From the NCBI GenBank assembly GCA_038521865.1, contig JBCBKO010000001.1:558001-622000 (forward strand): a DNA stretch of 64,000 nucleotides, given 5' to 3'. Shown here piece by piece: positions 16,831 through 26,382 of this stretch; positions within the stretch are counted from its first letter, which is position 1, and the number at the start of each line of letters is the position of its first letter. The DNA comes from CALBPI01 sp038521865 (lineage in GTDB: Bacteria; Pseudomonadota; Gammaproteobacteria; Steroidobacterales; Woeseiaceae). The notes beneath the pieces were generated by a model that saw only the letters and a list, made by a program, of their open reading frames with translations, made no database searches and was not told the origin of the DNA. Made by a program: the position numbers and the translations under genes.

Positions 16831-19800
16831 TATCGACCAGCTCCCCATAGGCGACGAAATAAAGCGCAGAACGAATCTCCCCGGCGTCACGCTGAAAGCG
16901 TGGTAACTGGGCGACCGCCTCGGCGTAGCGTTCTAACTGTGGCTTATACCGGCGAATCTCCGATATATAAAACGCGTTCAAATCGTCGTCACCACTCGAA
17001 CCAGTCTTGTAATCAATAATCCACAGCCGGTCGTTTTCGTCTCGTAAGAGCCGATCAACAATCAAACGACGAACACCGCTTGGCGTGCGCGTCCATAGTG
17101 GAAATTCGGTCTGACTGTCCGGATGCTTGTTACTCAGTATCCATTGGCCTTGTTCACACTTGACGCCACCTTCGAGCAACGTATGTACGCTTTCTGTTGC
17201 CGCATCCACTTCCTCGCTCACAACACCTAGCCGCTGAAGCGCCTGTCTGGTTCGCATTCGTGTATTGATGGATTTTTCGAATTGACCCCAGGGATCTTCC
17301 AGACCTGCAAGCCGTCGCATCCATTCATGCACCACGGTGCCAATATGGCGAGCCGAAGTTTCCACTTTTAGGTTTACCGTTTCCGTCTCAACGACCGGCG
17401 AGCCGCCGACGGGGACGGGTTCAGATTGCGATTGATAGCGTCGCTCAGCTCTCACGCGCTGCGGCGCTGCGAATACCGGCGTTTCGGGGGCGTCCTCCGC
17501 GCTGTGGCCCATCGACAACTCGGGTGTTGGCAGTCGTTCCAGCGCCTCTGGCCAAATTGCGCGCTGCAGCGTGTTTCTGGTTGGAGATCTCCAGCGCTCA
17601 CCTTTTGCCGTTGTCTCGGTACTTACAAACAAGTGAAGTGAATGTTTTGCCCTCGTAGTTGCGACATACAACAAACGCTTGAGCTCGTTTTCGCTGCGCT
17701 GCGTTTCTAATTGAGCAAGTAACTGACCCTTTGGGTCCACATCCGGCGTCGCACGCGAGGCAATCGCCGAGAACATGACTGCGCCCTGTCCATTCACCTC
17801 TCCGGCTTCAATGCGCAAACTTGGAGCAGTGTCATTCTGCGAGCCGACATTCATCCCCGGCATCAGTACATGGTCAAACTCGAGACCCTTCGATGAGTAG
17901 ATCGTCATGACGACGACCCGCGCACCTGCCTTGCCTCCCGTCACTTTTCGAGCTTCCAGCAAATGCTCGAGTTGCGCCGGGTTGTCCAAATGGCCTCGGT
18001 TTTCAAGCTCGTCCAATGCGGCCAGGTAGGCAAAAGCGGCATCTAGTTGACTATCTGTGACCAGTATCGCCGGACCACCGAGCGCACCCCAAAGCGTTTC
18101 AACCCGCTCCCGCAGCGTGCGTGTTGCCGCATCTCGCCTGGCCTGCTTCACGAGGTGCAAGAACGCTTCGACAGCCTCAGTCTCAGGTGCGGGCCACACA
18201 TTCTCAGTGATGGCCACTCGTGCTCGCGCCTCAATCGAAACGGGTAGGATTTCGGGCTCGAGCTGCATCATGGTGTCTAGTTGAGCTAAGCCAAGACCAC
18301 ACCAGGGCGCTCTTAAGGCCCCCAACCAGGCAACATCGTCATCCGGCATCTCAAGCAATCGGGTCAGCGTAATGAGTTCCTGCACTTCTGGACGCTCGGT
18401 GAGCCGTTCCATTTCAACCGACTCAAAGCTCACTCCGCGGTGCTCGAGCTCCGCAATCACGGGCTGCAACGCGTGTCGGGTACGACCGAGAATGGCGATG
18501 CTCCCTTCGCCTGAATCAAGCAAGCTCAAGACCATCGCAACCAGTGTTTCAGCCTCATCCCGACCGGCGTTCGTGTCGAAGTGCCATCGCACTTCACCTG
18601 TGTGCGCTGCATTGGGGGCCCAGTCTGAGTGTGCGTGCGCGACCGACTCTTCAATACGATCGGATTGCGGTCCAAAAATTCTTGTGAAGCTCGAATTCAC
18701 CCATTCAATAATTGGGCGAGTGGATCGAAAATTGGTGGAAAGCCTTAACGGTAAGAGTGGGTAGCCACCAATACCCTCGTCCCATGCCTTCAGGAACAAG
18801 CTGACCTCGGCACCCCGGAAACGATAGATCGATTGCATGGGGTCACCGACGCAAAACAGAGTACGCCCGTCCGATGCGGACCAGCCAGTGATCAGACGCT
18901 CCAACAGACGATACTGGCGTGCACTTGTGTCCTGCATTTCGTCAACGAGGATATGCTGCAGCCGGTAGTCATATTGCAACGCAAGATCAGTAGCGGCACC
19001 GTCATCGCCAAGTGCGTGAAGCGCCTGTGCCGCAAGTTCAGGGTAATCAAACGCAGCATTCGCGCTCATGATGCGCTCGAGCTCCGCGGCCGCAGCCCTC
19101 AGCGTCAATAACATGGCCTCGACACCCAGCCATTCGCTGTCGGTGTAGTGCAAATCCGGAAGGGATCGAGTGGCGGCGAGCGCTACGTCCAACCCCTCAA
19201 TGCCTGCCAGCTGATTCAACAGATTGAGGGCCGCTTCCTTCTGTGTTTTGGCCGATGGCGGGAATCCGCACGTTACGTTGAGCCGACTGCGCCACGCACC
19301 GTCCTTGGTGAGTAGCACCTTGCACGCTGCGCGCCAGAAAGCGGGCACGGCGGCAGCATTAGTGGCGTCCCACGAGATGAGCACACTCGGATCGGACTCA
19401 GCGAGATTATTCGCTGCAAACGTCACCGCTGAACACAGGGCTTCGAGCAGATCAGGCCCTAACTGATCGGTGACTCTTGCGATCACTCGGTTGGCGATAT
19501 TCGCCAGCAGTGCTTCACTGTCGGCGCGCCGAACCTCCGGCGACGCAGCTAAGCGTTCCAGAATCACGGGCAACCAGCGATCGCGCGTGTGCAGCATATC
19601 CGTAATCTGTCGCCGCCAAATGCCCATGTCGAAATCGGCATTCGCAAAAACTTCACGAATCCCCTCAGCAGTCGCACCCGTTTCAGTAACCCAGTCGAGC
19701 ATCGCTTCCGCTGACTCCCGTAAGAAACGGGATCGTTGTTCGGCAGTGACCAGTTGCCGACCGAGCTGTCCTGCGGTCAATGGACGAGCCGCGATCAATC

Positions 19801-20194
19801 GTGCATTCAGCGCGTCTACCGTCATGATCTGCAGCCGCTCGGGCATCTGCAACAACGCCCAATCCTGTTCGCTATCACGAGCAAGTGCTGCTCTTGCGTC
19901 GGCGCGGATCGCTGCTTGAAACGCTGAGTGGACGGCCTTCTCGGTCGCCGCCTCTCTAAGAGCTGTCACCACCCGCGCCCGCATTTCATCTGCAGCCTTG
20001 CGTGTGAAGGTGATTGCGAGAATCTGTTCCGGTGCATCAACCGCGGCGAGCAAACGCAAAATCCGACGCGTAAGCAACGCTGTTTTCCCTGAGCCAGCAG
20101 GGGCCTGGACAATGAAACTCTTCTGGATATCCAGCGCTTGCTCTCGCGCCTCGAAATCGAGCGGTTTATCCACGGTCCACAGCACCCCTGACAT
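16814..20194 (-). CDS. AddA-like UvrD-family helicase/exonuclease
   Basis: A 1126-residue superfamily 1 helicase with a C-terminal RecB-type nuclease, probably the translocating subunit of a recombinational double-strand-break repair enzyme. Motifs in order: Walker A APAGSGKT (31-38), ITFTRKAADEMRAR, Walker B-like VDEMQDTSARQ, GDPMQSIYRFRGAE, YSSKGLEFDHV and LLYVATTRAKH. The nuclease motif is DRLLRDENDRLWIIDYKTG near the end. It begins 29 bases inside the upstream nuclease gene, so the two are coupled. The pair is the common proteobacterial AddAB-like alternative to RecBCD. Confidence 0.9.
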   Translation of the reverse strand: MSGVLWTVDKPLDFEAREQALDIQKSFIVQAPAGSGKTALLTRRILRLLAAVDAPEQILAITFTRKAADEMRARVVTALREAATEKAVHSAFQAAIRADARAALARDSEQDWALLQMPERLQIMTVDALNARLIAARPLTAGQLGRQLVTAEQRSRFLRESAEAMLDWVTETGATAEGIREVFANADFDMGIWRRQITDMLHTRDRWLPVILERLAASPEVRRADSEALLANIANRVIARVTDQLGPDLLEALCSAVTFAANNLAESDPSVLISWDATNAAAVPAFWRAACKVLLTKDGAWRSRLNVTCGFPPSAKTQKEAALNLLNQLAGIEGLDVALAATRSLPDLHYTDSEWLGVEAMLLTLRAAAAELERIMSANAAFDYPELAAQALHALGDDGAATDLALQYDYRLQHILVDEMQDTSARQYRLLERLITGWSASDGRTLFCVGDPMQSIYRFRGAEVSLFLKAWDEGIGGYPLLPLRLSTNFRSTRPIIEWVNSSFTRIFGPQSDRIEESVAHAHSDWAPNAAHTGEVRWHFDTNAGRDEAETLVAMVLSLLDSGEGSIAILGRTRHALQPVIAELEHRGVSFESVEMERLTERPEVQELITLTRLLEMPDDDVAWLGALRAPWCGLGLAQLDTMMQLEPEILPVSIEARARVAITENVWPAPETEAVEAFLHLVKQARRDAATRTLRERVETLWGALGGPAILVTDSQLDAAFAYLAALDELENRGHLDNPAQLEHLLEARKVTGGKAGARVVVMTIYSSKGLEFDHVLMPGMNVGSQNDTAPSLRIEAGEVNGQGAVMFSAIASRATPDVDPKGQLLAQLETQRSENELKRLLYVATTRAKHSLHLFVSTETTAKGERWRSPTRNTLQRAIWPEALERLPTPELSMGHSAEDAPETPVFAAPQRVRAERRYQSQSEPVPVGGSPVVETETVNLKVETSARHIGTVVHEWMRRLAGLEDPWGQFEKSINTRMRTRQALQRLGVVSEEVDAATESVHTLLEGGVKCEQGQWILSNKHPDSQTEFPLWTRTPSGVRRLIVDRLLRDENDRLWIIDYKTGSSGDDDLNAFYISEIRRYKPQLERYAEAVAQLPRFQRDAGEIRSALYFVAYGELVDITQEP

Positions 20195-22769
20195 CCGCCA
20201 GTCGACTGAGGGGCCCCATCACCAACCAGTCTTTAGCTGGCGTCTTGAGATTGAGCCAAGCTTCCCCGCGTTCGAGCATCGCCGCTCGAGCTTGCGCAAT
20301 CTCTGTCCAGTTGGGTACGGCATCCTCTAGCAACTTCGGACTACCTCGACTGATCACATCGTCGGGCATTCGCTGTTGCCCCTCTCGGTATAACCCGCGG
20401 TAGCTTTGATTGCGCGGATGGATCGATGCGATCACCACCGCCGAGATCGGAAGCTCTGACGCTAGCGCATACGCCGCGAGTTGGGTGACCCGATCGAAAT
20501 CGGCGCTGCGCACGTCCGGCTGAAAATCTGCAGCACCGGTCTTGTAGTCGATGATCGTTAATCCGCCATCAACGAGATCGATGCGATCTGCACGCAGCTG
20601 AAGGGTGAGCGACCCAAGGCGCAATTCCTGTGTGGATTCCAACGCATGTATACGAAAAGGTGCTCGTGCTCGTTCGCGTGTGACAAACTCGCGAATCAGG
20701 TCGGTGGCCCTGGCTTCCTCCTGGCGCAACAAAGCACGGAACGTCGGATCGGCGCCTGCAAATTGCCCTCGAAAAGCGCTGGATACGGCTTGCTCTAGAG
20801 CCGCATCTGTCGGGATTTCTTCGCCGAGTTGACCGACGCTGTACATGAGCTCAAGTGCCGTATGAATCAATACGCCACGGGTTCGCGCGCCGATCCCATA
20901 CTCCGGTTGTTCCACCGGTGCCACGCCCCATCGTGCGGTTACCTGCGCCAGGAATGGATCCGCACCGAGCAGTCTGAGTACATGATGTCCGCCGCGAACG
21001 GGTTTTCCGGCCGGCCAGACAGCGAAATGGTCGACAGCGCGGCTGACCGGCGTACTGCCCAGCAATCGTTGCAGTGACGAGGGACAGGATTCAAATGGTC
21101 GATGCTGATCAAACGCAGAAACTACAGGTGCAGGCAGGCGTTCGCGCCCATCGACGAACGCCGCATAGCTCGCATGCGTAGTGCCCGCGCAGCCCATCAG
21201 GCGATGCCATTGGTGACTCCAGAAGCGCCGCGTCTGCTCGGGCGATGCGTCCGGCATTTCATGCGCTCGTTGAAGCAGCGCGGACAACAAAGCCAGGGGT
21301 TTGCCTGGCGGTGGCCACTGTGTTGAGTCCATGCCCGCGATCCAGACCGCGTCAAACGTCATGCCTGCGGTTTCGAGCGGACCGCAAAGAAGCACTTGCG
21401 ACTCTGTTTGCTCTGGCGCAAACGTTCGCTCTGCCAGCTGCGAGGAAATCAAACCCACCACATGCCCAAGAGAGATCGGCCCGAGATGCGCATCGACGCG
21501 CTGAAGCAAATCAACCGCATCATAAAATTGCGAACGCAACTGATAGCGCTCCGAATCCAGTGCTTCGCCTCCTAGCCACGCGCAAGATTCCAAAAGCGTT
21601 GCAATACTCGGTATCCAGGCAGAGAGACGATGTCGTTGCCCAGCCAATTCAGCCAACGCCCGTGATGCGATCAACCACGCCGGTGCGTCCACGCCGACTC
21701 GGTCCAACTCCACCCCAAGCCTCTCGGGCGTCCAATGACGATCACGACTACTTCGCAGTAATCGCTCGAGGGGGACGGAATCCGCCCAGAAACTGTGGCA
21801 GCGATCGAGTCGAGAAATCGCAGCGAACGAGCCACCGTGCGCAGTCCATTCGAGGAGATTGAGTGCATCTCGAACTGCGGGCACGTCAGACAGAGGTGTT
21901 CCTAGAGAAACGTTGAGCCACCCCGAAGTGTTCGATTCGAAACGTGTACTTTGAAGCGGTACCAGACCGTCGAGCACACTCTCTCTGCACCGAATGAGTC
22001 GCTCAGACAGATTCGGCACCACGATGGCAAGTCGTGCTCGTGGGTCTTCCTCCAATAATCTCCGAGCCCATTGCCCAGCCGCGCGCAGCTCATCGTCGGG
22101 CGTCTCCATGACTCGCAAGTCACCGCTCAAGGTTGCGTGTGGCGCATCGGATTCGATCATCACCGCAGGCAGGGCATCGAAGAGCAACTGCTGTTGCGGT
22201 GTTAATCTCGAAAACCCTGCAAAATATATAGATTCCGGCAGCTTTCCGATCAAATGCTTCGAGTGACTCAAAATTGTGTCGGAAATCTGGCTCTCAAGAA
22301 TCGAGTCAGTGGGCATCGACTGACAAAACTCGGAGAGCGACGCTACAAAGAAGTCGCCGTCGTCAGTTGTGCTCTTGGACTTGATCTCGGCTTCGGAAAC
22401 ACGCCATTCAATGGCTCTCCGCCAGGTTCTTGCGGACTCACGCGCGAGTGCTGCGACGTTTCCAAGCGTTAGATTCCAAGCCTCGGCGGTCTTCTCGATG
22501 GATTGCTGCCAAAGAACGCGCTCGACTTCCGCTGGCACGATCGACGGTAGCGCCGTGCTGAGGTCGGGTGAAAACAGCAGGTCATCGTAGCGCTGGCGCA
22601 GGAATTGATCCCATGTGCAAACGTCCGGACCGACCCAACTTCCCACAACGCCGGCGGCGACATGAACGGACTGTCGGTAGCGTATGGTGCTGGCAAGACG
22701 TTGGCCGGACGTCACAATAACGGCGTTCGAATCGCCCAGAGCAACCGCCTCGATCTCGGGCTCGAGCAT
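20166..22769 (-). CDS. AddB-like PD-(D/E)XK nuclease, probable DNA repair protein
   Basis: An 867-residue partner of the helicase encoded directly downstream. The C-terminal nuclease domain is clear: GVLIHTALELMYSVG, then RADRIDLVDGGLTIIDYKTG with the Asp and Asp-x-Lys metal ligands. The N-terminal part resembles an inactivated helicase fold and has no Walker A lysine. I do not see the four-cysteine iron-sulfur signature of Bacillus AddB, so it belongs to the proteobacterial branch. The ATG follows the aminotransferase stop by three bases. Confidence 0.85.
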   Translation of the reverse strand: MLEPEIEAVALGDSNAVIVTSGQRLASTIRYRQSVHVAAGVVGSWVGPDVCTWDQFLRQRYDDLLFSPDLSTALPSIVPAEVERVLWQQSIEKTAEAWNLTLGNVAALARESARTWRRAIEWRVSEAEIKSKSTTDDGDFFVASLSEFCQSMPTDSILESQISDTILSHSKHLIGKLPESIYFAGFSRLTPQQQLLFDALPAVMIESDAPHATLSGDLRVMETPDDELRAAGQWARRLLEEDPRARLAIVVPNLSERLIRCRESVLDGLVPLQSTRFESNTSGWLNVSLGTPLSDVPAVRDALNLLEWTAHGGSFAAISRLDRCHSFWADSVPLERLLRSSRDRHWTPERLGVELDRVGVDAPAWLIASRALAELAGQRHRLSAWIPSIATLLESCAWLGGEALDSERYQLRSQFYDAVDLLQRVDAHLGPISLGHVVGLISSQLAERTFAPEQTESQVLLCGPLETAGMTFDAVWIAGMDSTQWPPPGKPLALLSALLQRAHEMPDASPEQTRRFWSHQWHRLMGCAGTTHASYAAFVDGRERLPAPVVSAFDQHRPFESCPSSLQRLLGSTPVSRAVDHFAVWPAGKPVRGGHHVLRLLGADPFLAQVTARWGVAPVEQPEYGIGARTRGVLIHTALELMYSVGQLGEEIPTDAALEQAVSSAFRGQFAGADPTFRALLRQEEARATDLIREFVTRERARAPFRIHALESTQELRLGSLTLQLRADRIDLVDGGLTIIDYKTGAADFQPDVRSADFDRVTQLAAYALASELPISAVVIASIHPRNQSYRGLYREGQQRMPDDVISRGSPKLLEDAVPNWTEIAQARAAMLERGEAWLNLKTPAKDWLVMGPLSRLADVRGAVDRG

Positions 22770-22772
22770 CTC

Positions 22773-24008
22773 TCAGGCGGACTTCGCGGTAGCGGCCTCG
22801 GCCATCTCAGCGAGCACGAGCTCGATGCGTTGGAACACCTCGGCCATTAATTCAGCGCGGGGCAAGAGCGTGATGCGGAAATGATTGCGATAACTGGTAT
22901 TGAAACTGCTCCCCGGAGCGAGGAGCACATGCTGGTCTTCCAGCAACTTGAGTGCGAACTCCTCATCGTCAAAACCAGGAATCGCCTGTTCGTCCACGCC
23001 GACGAATGCATACATGGCACCTGCGGGTTGAACGAGACTCAACCAGCGACTGCGCTCAGCAGCCTCTATGATCAACCGTCGTGTTTCGAAGAGTCGGCCA
23101 CCAGGGCGCGTAAGTTCAAAGATGCTCTGGTAGCCGCCGAGTGCTGTTTGTACCGCCCATTGTCCCGATACATTGCTACAAAGACGTAACGCGGCGAGTA
23201 ATTCGAGTCCTTCAAGGTAATCCTGCGAGTCTTTTGTGTGCCCACTTATCGAACACCATCCCACGCGATAACCGCATGCTCGATAGACCTTCGACAGCCC
23301 ACCATAAGTGATACACATTGCGCCGCCGGCAACCGTCGCCATCGGAACGAACTCTGCGTCGTCGAAAAGCATTTGATCGTAAATTTCATCCGACATGATC
23401 ACGAGTCCATGCTCACGCGCCATTGCTGCGATATCGGAGAGCAGCGACTTCGGATAAACAGCGCCTGTCGGGTTATTCGGATTGATCAGGACCACAGCCC
23501 GCGTGCGTGCAGTAACCAGTGCCCTTATGTCCTTGATGCTTGGGATGAACCCGGCATCCGGATGACAGGGGTAATGCACAGCTTTGCCACCATTCAGAGT
23601 AACTGAGGCCGTCCAAAGCGGGTAGGTGGGACTCGGGACCAACACTTCATCACCAAGGTTCAGCAATCCCCGGAGTGTCAGATCAATCAGTTCGGACACA
23701 CCGTTCCCAATGAAGACTTCCTCGGCGGAAACATCCATGACCCCCCTGCTCTGCTGCTGCATGACAACGGCTTCGCGGGCCGGAAAAATGCCCTTTTGGT
23801 GACAGTACGGCTCGGCCTGCGGCAGGTTTTCGATCATGGCAAGTCGCATGGTCTCTGGCGTACGGAATCCAAATCGCCCGGGATTACCGATATTGAGATG
23901 AACGACTTCGTGCCCCAGCTTCTCCAACTCGTGCGCGCGACGCGACAATGCGCCTCGAATTTCATAGCGAACGTCATCCAGACGGTCGCTGGCACTTACC
24001 GTGAGCAT
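22773..24008 (-). CDS. alaA: AlaA-like class I aminotransferase (glutamate-pyruvate type)
   Basis: Fold type I PLP enzyme, about 411 residues from the ATG at 24008; a TTG 12 bases upstream is also in frame. Hallmarks are NIGNPGRFGFRTPE, PSPTYPLW, LINPNNPTGAVY and MSDEIYDQM, with the Schiff-base Lys in GGLSKVYRACGYRVGW. The C-terminal Arg lies in FRITLLPR. The pattern fits E. coli AlaA/YfbQ, which makes alanine from pyruvate and glutamate. It heads the operon with the AddAB-like pair and is preceded by a long leader with a terminator (24071-24107). Confidence 0.85.
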   Translation of the reverse strand: MLTVSASDRLDDVRYEIRGALSRRAHELEKLGHEVVHLNIGNPGRFGFRTPETMRLAMIENLPQAEPYCHQKGIFPAREAVVMQQQSRGVMDVSAEEVFIGNGVSELIDLTLRGLLNLGDEVLVPSPTYPLWTASVTLNGGKAVHYPCHPDAGFIPSIKDIRALVTARTRAVVLINPNNPTGAVYPKSLLSDIAAMAREHGLVIMSDEIYDQMLFDDAEFVPMATVAGGAMCITYGGLSKVYRACGYRVGWCSISGHTKDSQDYLEGLELLAALRLCSNVSGQWAVQTALGGYQSIFELTRPGGRLFETRRLIIEAAERSRWLSLVQPAGAMYAFVGVDEQAIPGFDDEEFALKLLEDQHVLLAPGSSFNTSYRNHFRITLLPRAELMAEVFQRIELVLAEMAEAATAKSA

Positions 24009-24070
24009 TTGTGTTACCAACAGTTATCCGACAACCGCGAGGTTATCATCCTGCGAGCGCATGACTAGCC

Positions 24071-24107
24071 AAAAAAAACCCGGGACGCAGACTTGCTGCA
24101 TCCCGGG
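24071..24107 (-). terminator. Intrinsic terminator upstream of alaA-like gene
   Basis: On the minus strand a CCCGGGA-x-GCAG stem pairs with CTGC-x-TCCCGGG (11 paired bases, one mismatch, five-base loop) and is followed by eight T residues. It can only work for a transcript coming from higher coordinates, i.e. one reading toward the aminotransferase. It therefore either ends a small RNA or acts as an attenuator. Confidence 0.85.
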
Positions 24108-24410
24108 TCGGGTCCGCACGGAGAAATGCGGATTGCTTGACACCTTGCGTTGGCTAGGACGCCTGGCGTCGTGCCTGGTCGCCAAAGCATGTCGTGCTTC
24201 TCGAATACCGATGGTGAAGCCGCGCTAGGTTCATTGTCTGCAACCGGGGTCCAACGTTACGACAACCGTTTGCGCTCTTTTGCTGCAATGCAGCGAAGCG
24301 ACGACGTGCTACGGCGAGAACATACCAGCCCCAGCAGAAAATGGTACTCCACCTGCCTCCACTTTCTCGATTAATAATTAGAATAAGGCGATAACAGACT
24401 GTTTTAAAAC

Positions 24411-24439
24411 ATTATGTACTGATCGTTCTTTGAACCCAA
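24411..24439 (-). promoter_or_regulatory. Candidate promoter of the alaA leader RNA
   Basis: On the minus strand TTGGGT (24434-24439) and CATAAT (24411-24416) are separated by exactly 17 bases, in a locally AT-rich stretch. A start near 24403 would give a leader of about 335 nucleotides up to the terminator. Confidence 0.5.
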
Positions 24440-24529
24440 TCATACTCCCGCTACCTGCCTACGCAGCTGCGATGAAACCGCGAAGCGCCCAGGTGCGCGG
24501 AACTCGCAGAGTGATTTTTGCTGTCTAAC

Positions 24530-24558
24530 TTGTCGTCATCGCGGGCCTCAGAGACAAT
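24530..24558 (+). promoter_or_regulatory. Candidate etfB promoter
   Basis: TTGTCG (24530-24535) and GACAAT (24553-24558) with 17-base spacing, followed by a small hairpin GCGGTT/AACCGC (24564-24580) at the expected transcript start, about 60 bases ahead of the etfB start. Confidence 0.45.
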
Positions 24559-24627
24559 ATCGCGCGGTTTTTTTAACCGCCCTTCAATTGTCGTCGGCTT
24601 GGGACAGTCGACCAACAGGAGCACTTA

Positions 24628-25377
24628 GTGGAAAAGATCATTGTTGGCCTGAAACGCGTTGTCGATTACAACGTGCGAATTCGGGTGAAGTCGGACGGAA
24701 GCGGCGTAGAGACGGACGGCGTGAAAATGTCGATCAATCCGTTCGACGAAATCGCTCTTGAGGAAGCACTCCGAATCAAGGAGCGAGGTGAAGCCACCGA
24801 GGTAATCGTGGTATCCATCGGTACGTCCGATGCGCAACAGCAACTTCGGACGGGACTCGCAATGGGCGCAGACCGGGCGATCCTGATTGAAACGGAATCG
24901 GCATTGGATCCTCTTAACGCCGCGCGCGCCATGCTCGCCGTTGCAGAGCAGGAAGGTGCCGAGCTGGTCATGCTGGGTAAACAGGCGATCGATAACGACA
25001 ACAACCAAACGGGACAGATGCTCGCTGCGCTTTGGCAACGCCCGCAAGCGACTTTTGCATCGGAGGTCGTCATTGACGGTTCGACGGCGAAAGTGACGCG
25101 CGAGGTCGATGCGGGGCTTGAAACCATCGAGATCGATTTGCCGGGCGTTATCACCGTCGATCTGCGCCTAAACGAGCCGCGCTACGTCAAGCTCCCGGAC
25201 ATCATGAAAGCGAAGAAGAAACCGTTAGATACCATTGAGGCGAGCAGTCTTGGCATCTGTGCAGACACTTCCTTTGCGGTTACCCACTTCGCGCCGCCAG
25301 AGCAGCGCAGTAAGGGCATCATGGTGCAGGATGCGGCAGCGCTGGTTAGCGCAATGAAAGATAAGGGGCTCTTGTAA
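24628..25377 (+). CDS. etfB: Electron transfer flavoprotein beta subunit
   Basis: The AMP-binding beta chain of ETF, which carries electrons from acyl-CoA dehydrogenases to the quinone pool. 249 residues starting at GTG 24628 behind an AGGAG site; the opening KIIVGLKRVVDYNVRIRV is diagnostic. The central signature ELVMLGKQAIDNDNNQTGQM and the recognition-loop region LPGVITVDLRLNEPRYVKLPDI are intact. The stop overlaps the etfA ATG. Two acyl-CoA dehydrogenases nearby are likely electron donors. Confidence 0.95.
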   Translation: MEKIIVGLKRVVDYNVRIRVKSDGSGVETDGVKMSINPFDEIALEEALRIKERGEATEVIVVSIGTSDAQQQLRTGLAMGADRAILIETESALDPLNAARAMLAVAEQEGAELVMLGKQAIDNDNNQTGQMLAALWQRPQATFASEVVIDGSTAKVTREVDAGLETIEIDLPGVITVDLRLNEPRYVKLPDIMKAKKKPLDTIEASSLGICADTSFAVTHFAPPEQRSKGIMVQDAAALVSAMKDKGLL

Positions 25378-26318
25378 TGACTTCGATACTGATTATCGCC
25401 GAACACGCGAACGGCGCGCTCAATCCCGCGACCGCAAAATGTGTTGCTTGTGCATCGCAGGTTGGTGCTGAGCAAATTGATGTCCTCGTGCTATCGGATA
25501 GTGCAGGCGCGGTAGCCGATGCGGCTGCGAAGCTCGACGGCGTCACGAAAGTGGTCACAATCGAACGTGCAGAAAACGCGGCGCCGCTTGCTGCGGTGCT
25601 GGCACCCCAGATTGCTGCGGCAGCTGAATCCTACGACTATGTCTTCGGCCCTTCGACAACTTTCGGTAAGGACGTGACCCCGCGCGTTGCGGCGTTGCTA
25701 GGCGTCAACCAGCTATCCGATATCATGGACGTGGTTGACGCGCGAACCTTCAAACGCCCGATTTATGCAGGCAACGCGATTACTACCGTACAGGTTGCCG
25801 ACGGTTATAAGGTCGTAGGCACAGTGCGCGCCGCGTCCTACAAGGCGGTCGGCGAACAACCAGCTGCAACTGTAGAAACGCTCGCGACGGTAGCCGATAT
25901 CCCGACACACACACGATTTGTGGGTGTCCAGTCGGGCGCTTCTGATCGTCCAGACCTTCAGACTGCTCCACGCGTTGTGTCCGGTGGACGTGCGCTGGGG
26001 AGCGAGGATGCGTTTTCCATCATATTCGGCCTCGCCGATAAAATGGGCGCGGCAGTGGGTGCTTCACGTGCGGCGGTAGACGCAGGCTACGTGCCGAATG
26101 AACTGCAGGTTGGACAGACTGGCAAAATTATCGCGCCGGAACTGTATATGGCCTTTGGAATCTCCGGCGCGATTCAGCACCTAACCGGCATCAAGGACGC
26201 TGGCACGATCGTCGCGATTAACAAAGACGAAGATGCCCCGATATTCGAGATCGCTGACATTGGTCTCGTCGGCGACTTGTTTAAAGTCATCCCCGAGATC
26301 GAAGCGGAAATCGGCTAA
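25377..26318 (+). CDS. etfA: Electron transfer flavoprotein alpha subunit
   Basis: FAD-binding partner of EtfB, 313 residues. The C-terminal FAD domain is clear: VSGGRALGSEDAF, GASRAAVDAGYVPNELQVGQTGK, APELYMAFGISGAIQH and NKDEDAPIFEIADIGLVGD. The start overlaps the etfB stop (TAATG). A strong hairpin follows the stop codon. No ETF:quinone oxidoreductase gene is visible. Confidence 0.95.
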   Translation: MTSILIIAEHANGALNPATAKCVACASQVGAEQIDVLVLSDSAGAVADAAAKLDGVTKVVTIERAENAAPLAAVLAPQIAAAAESYDYVFGPSTTFGKDVTPRVAALLGVNQLSDIMDVVDARTFKRPIYAGNAITTVQVADGYKVVGTVRAASYKAVGEQPAATVETLATVADIPTHTRFVGVQSGASDRPDLQTAPRVVSGGRALGSEDAFSIIFGLADKMGAAVGASRAAVDAGYVPNELQVGQTGKIIAPELYMAFGISGAIQHLTGIKDAGTIVAINKDEDAPIFEIADIGLVGDLFKVIPEIEAEIG

Positions 26319-26332
26319 CACCGAACGGAAGC

Positions 26333-26360
26333 AGGCCGGGCGGGCCACCCTGCCCGGCCT
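26333..26360. terminator. Bidirectional hairpin between etfA and peroxiredoxin gene
   Basis: AGGCCGGGC (26333-26341) pairs perfectly with GCCCGGCCT (26352-26360), extended by GGG/CCC in the loop. It sits in the 64-base gap between two convergent genes. No T-run follows on either strand, so termination may be weak or Rho-assisted. Confidence 0.5.
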
Positions 26361-26382
26361 GACACCTCATCCAATGGCGCTA

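Larger units (their letters stand above)
24009..24627. other. Non-coding region between alaA-like gene and etfB
   Basis: These 619 bases hold no convincing protein gene. On the minus strand they contain a sigma70-like promoter (24411-24439), about 300 bases of leader and a strong intrinsic terminator (24071-24107) lying 63 bases before the aminotransferase start. A 26-codon minus frame (24154-24234, starting MNLARLHHRYSRS) could be a leader peptide but lacks a good ribosome site. On the plus strand lies a probable etfB promoter (24530-24558) and a small GCGGTT/AACCGC hairpin (24564-24580). I do not recognise tmRNA, 6S, SRP or RNase P RNA signatures. Confidence 0.6.

Noticed and set aside
18372..18764. 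Plus-strand frame inside the AddA-like gene
   Set aside because: Ser/Arg-rich antisense shadow of a gene supported by many helicase motifs.
24079..24107. Plus-strand use of the CCCGGGA/TCCCGGG hairpin as terminator
   Set aside because: On the plus strand the A-run precedes the stem and no T-run follows, so it can only serve minus-strand transcripts.
24109..24403. Known structural RNA (tmRNA, 6S, RNase P, SRP) in the alaA leader
   Set aside because: Length would fit tmRNA, but the tRNA-like ends, the tag frame and RNase P or SRP core sequences are not visible.
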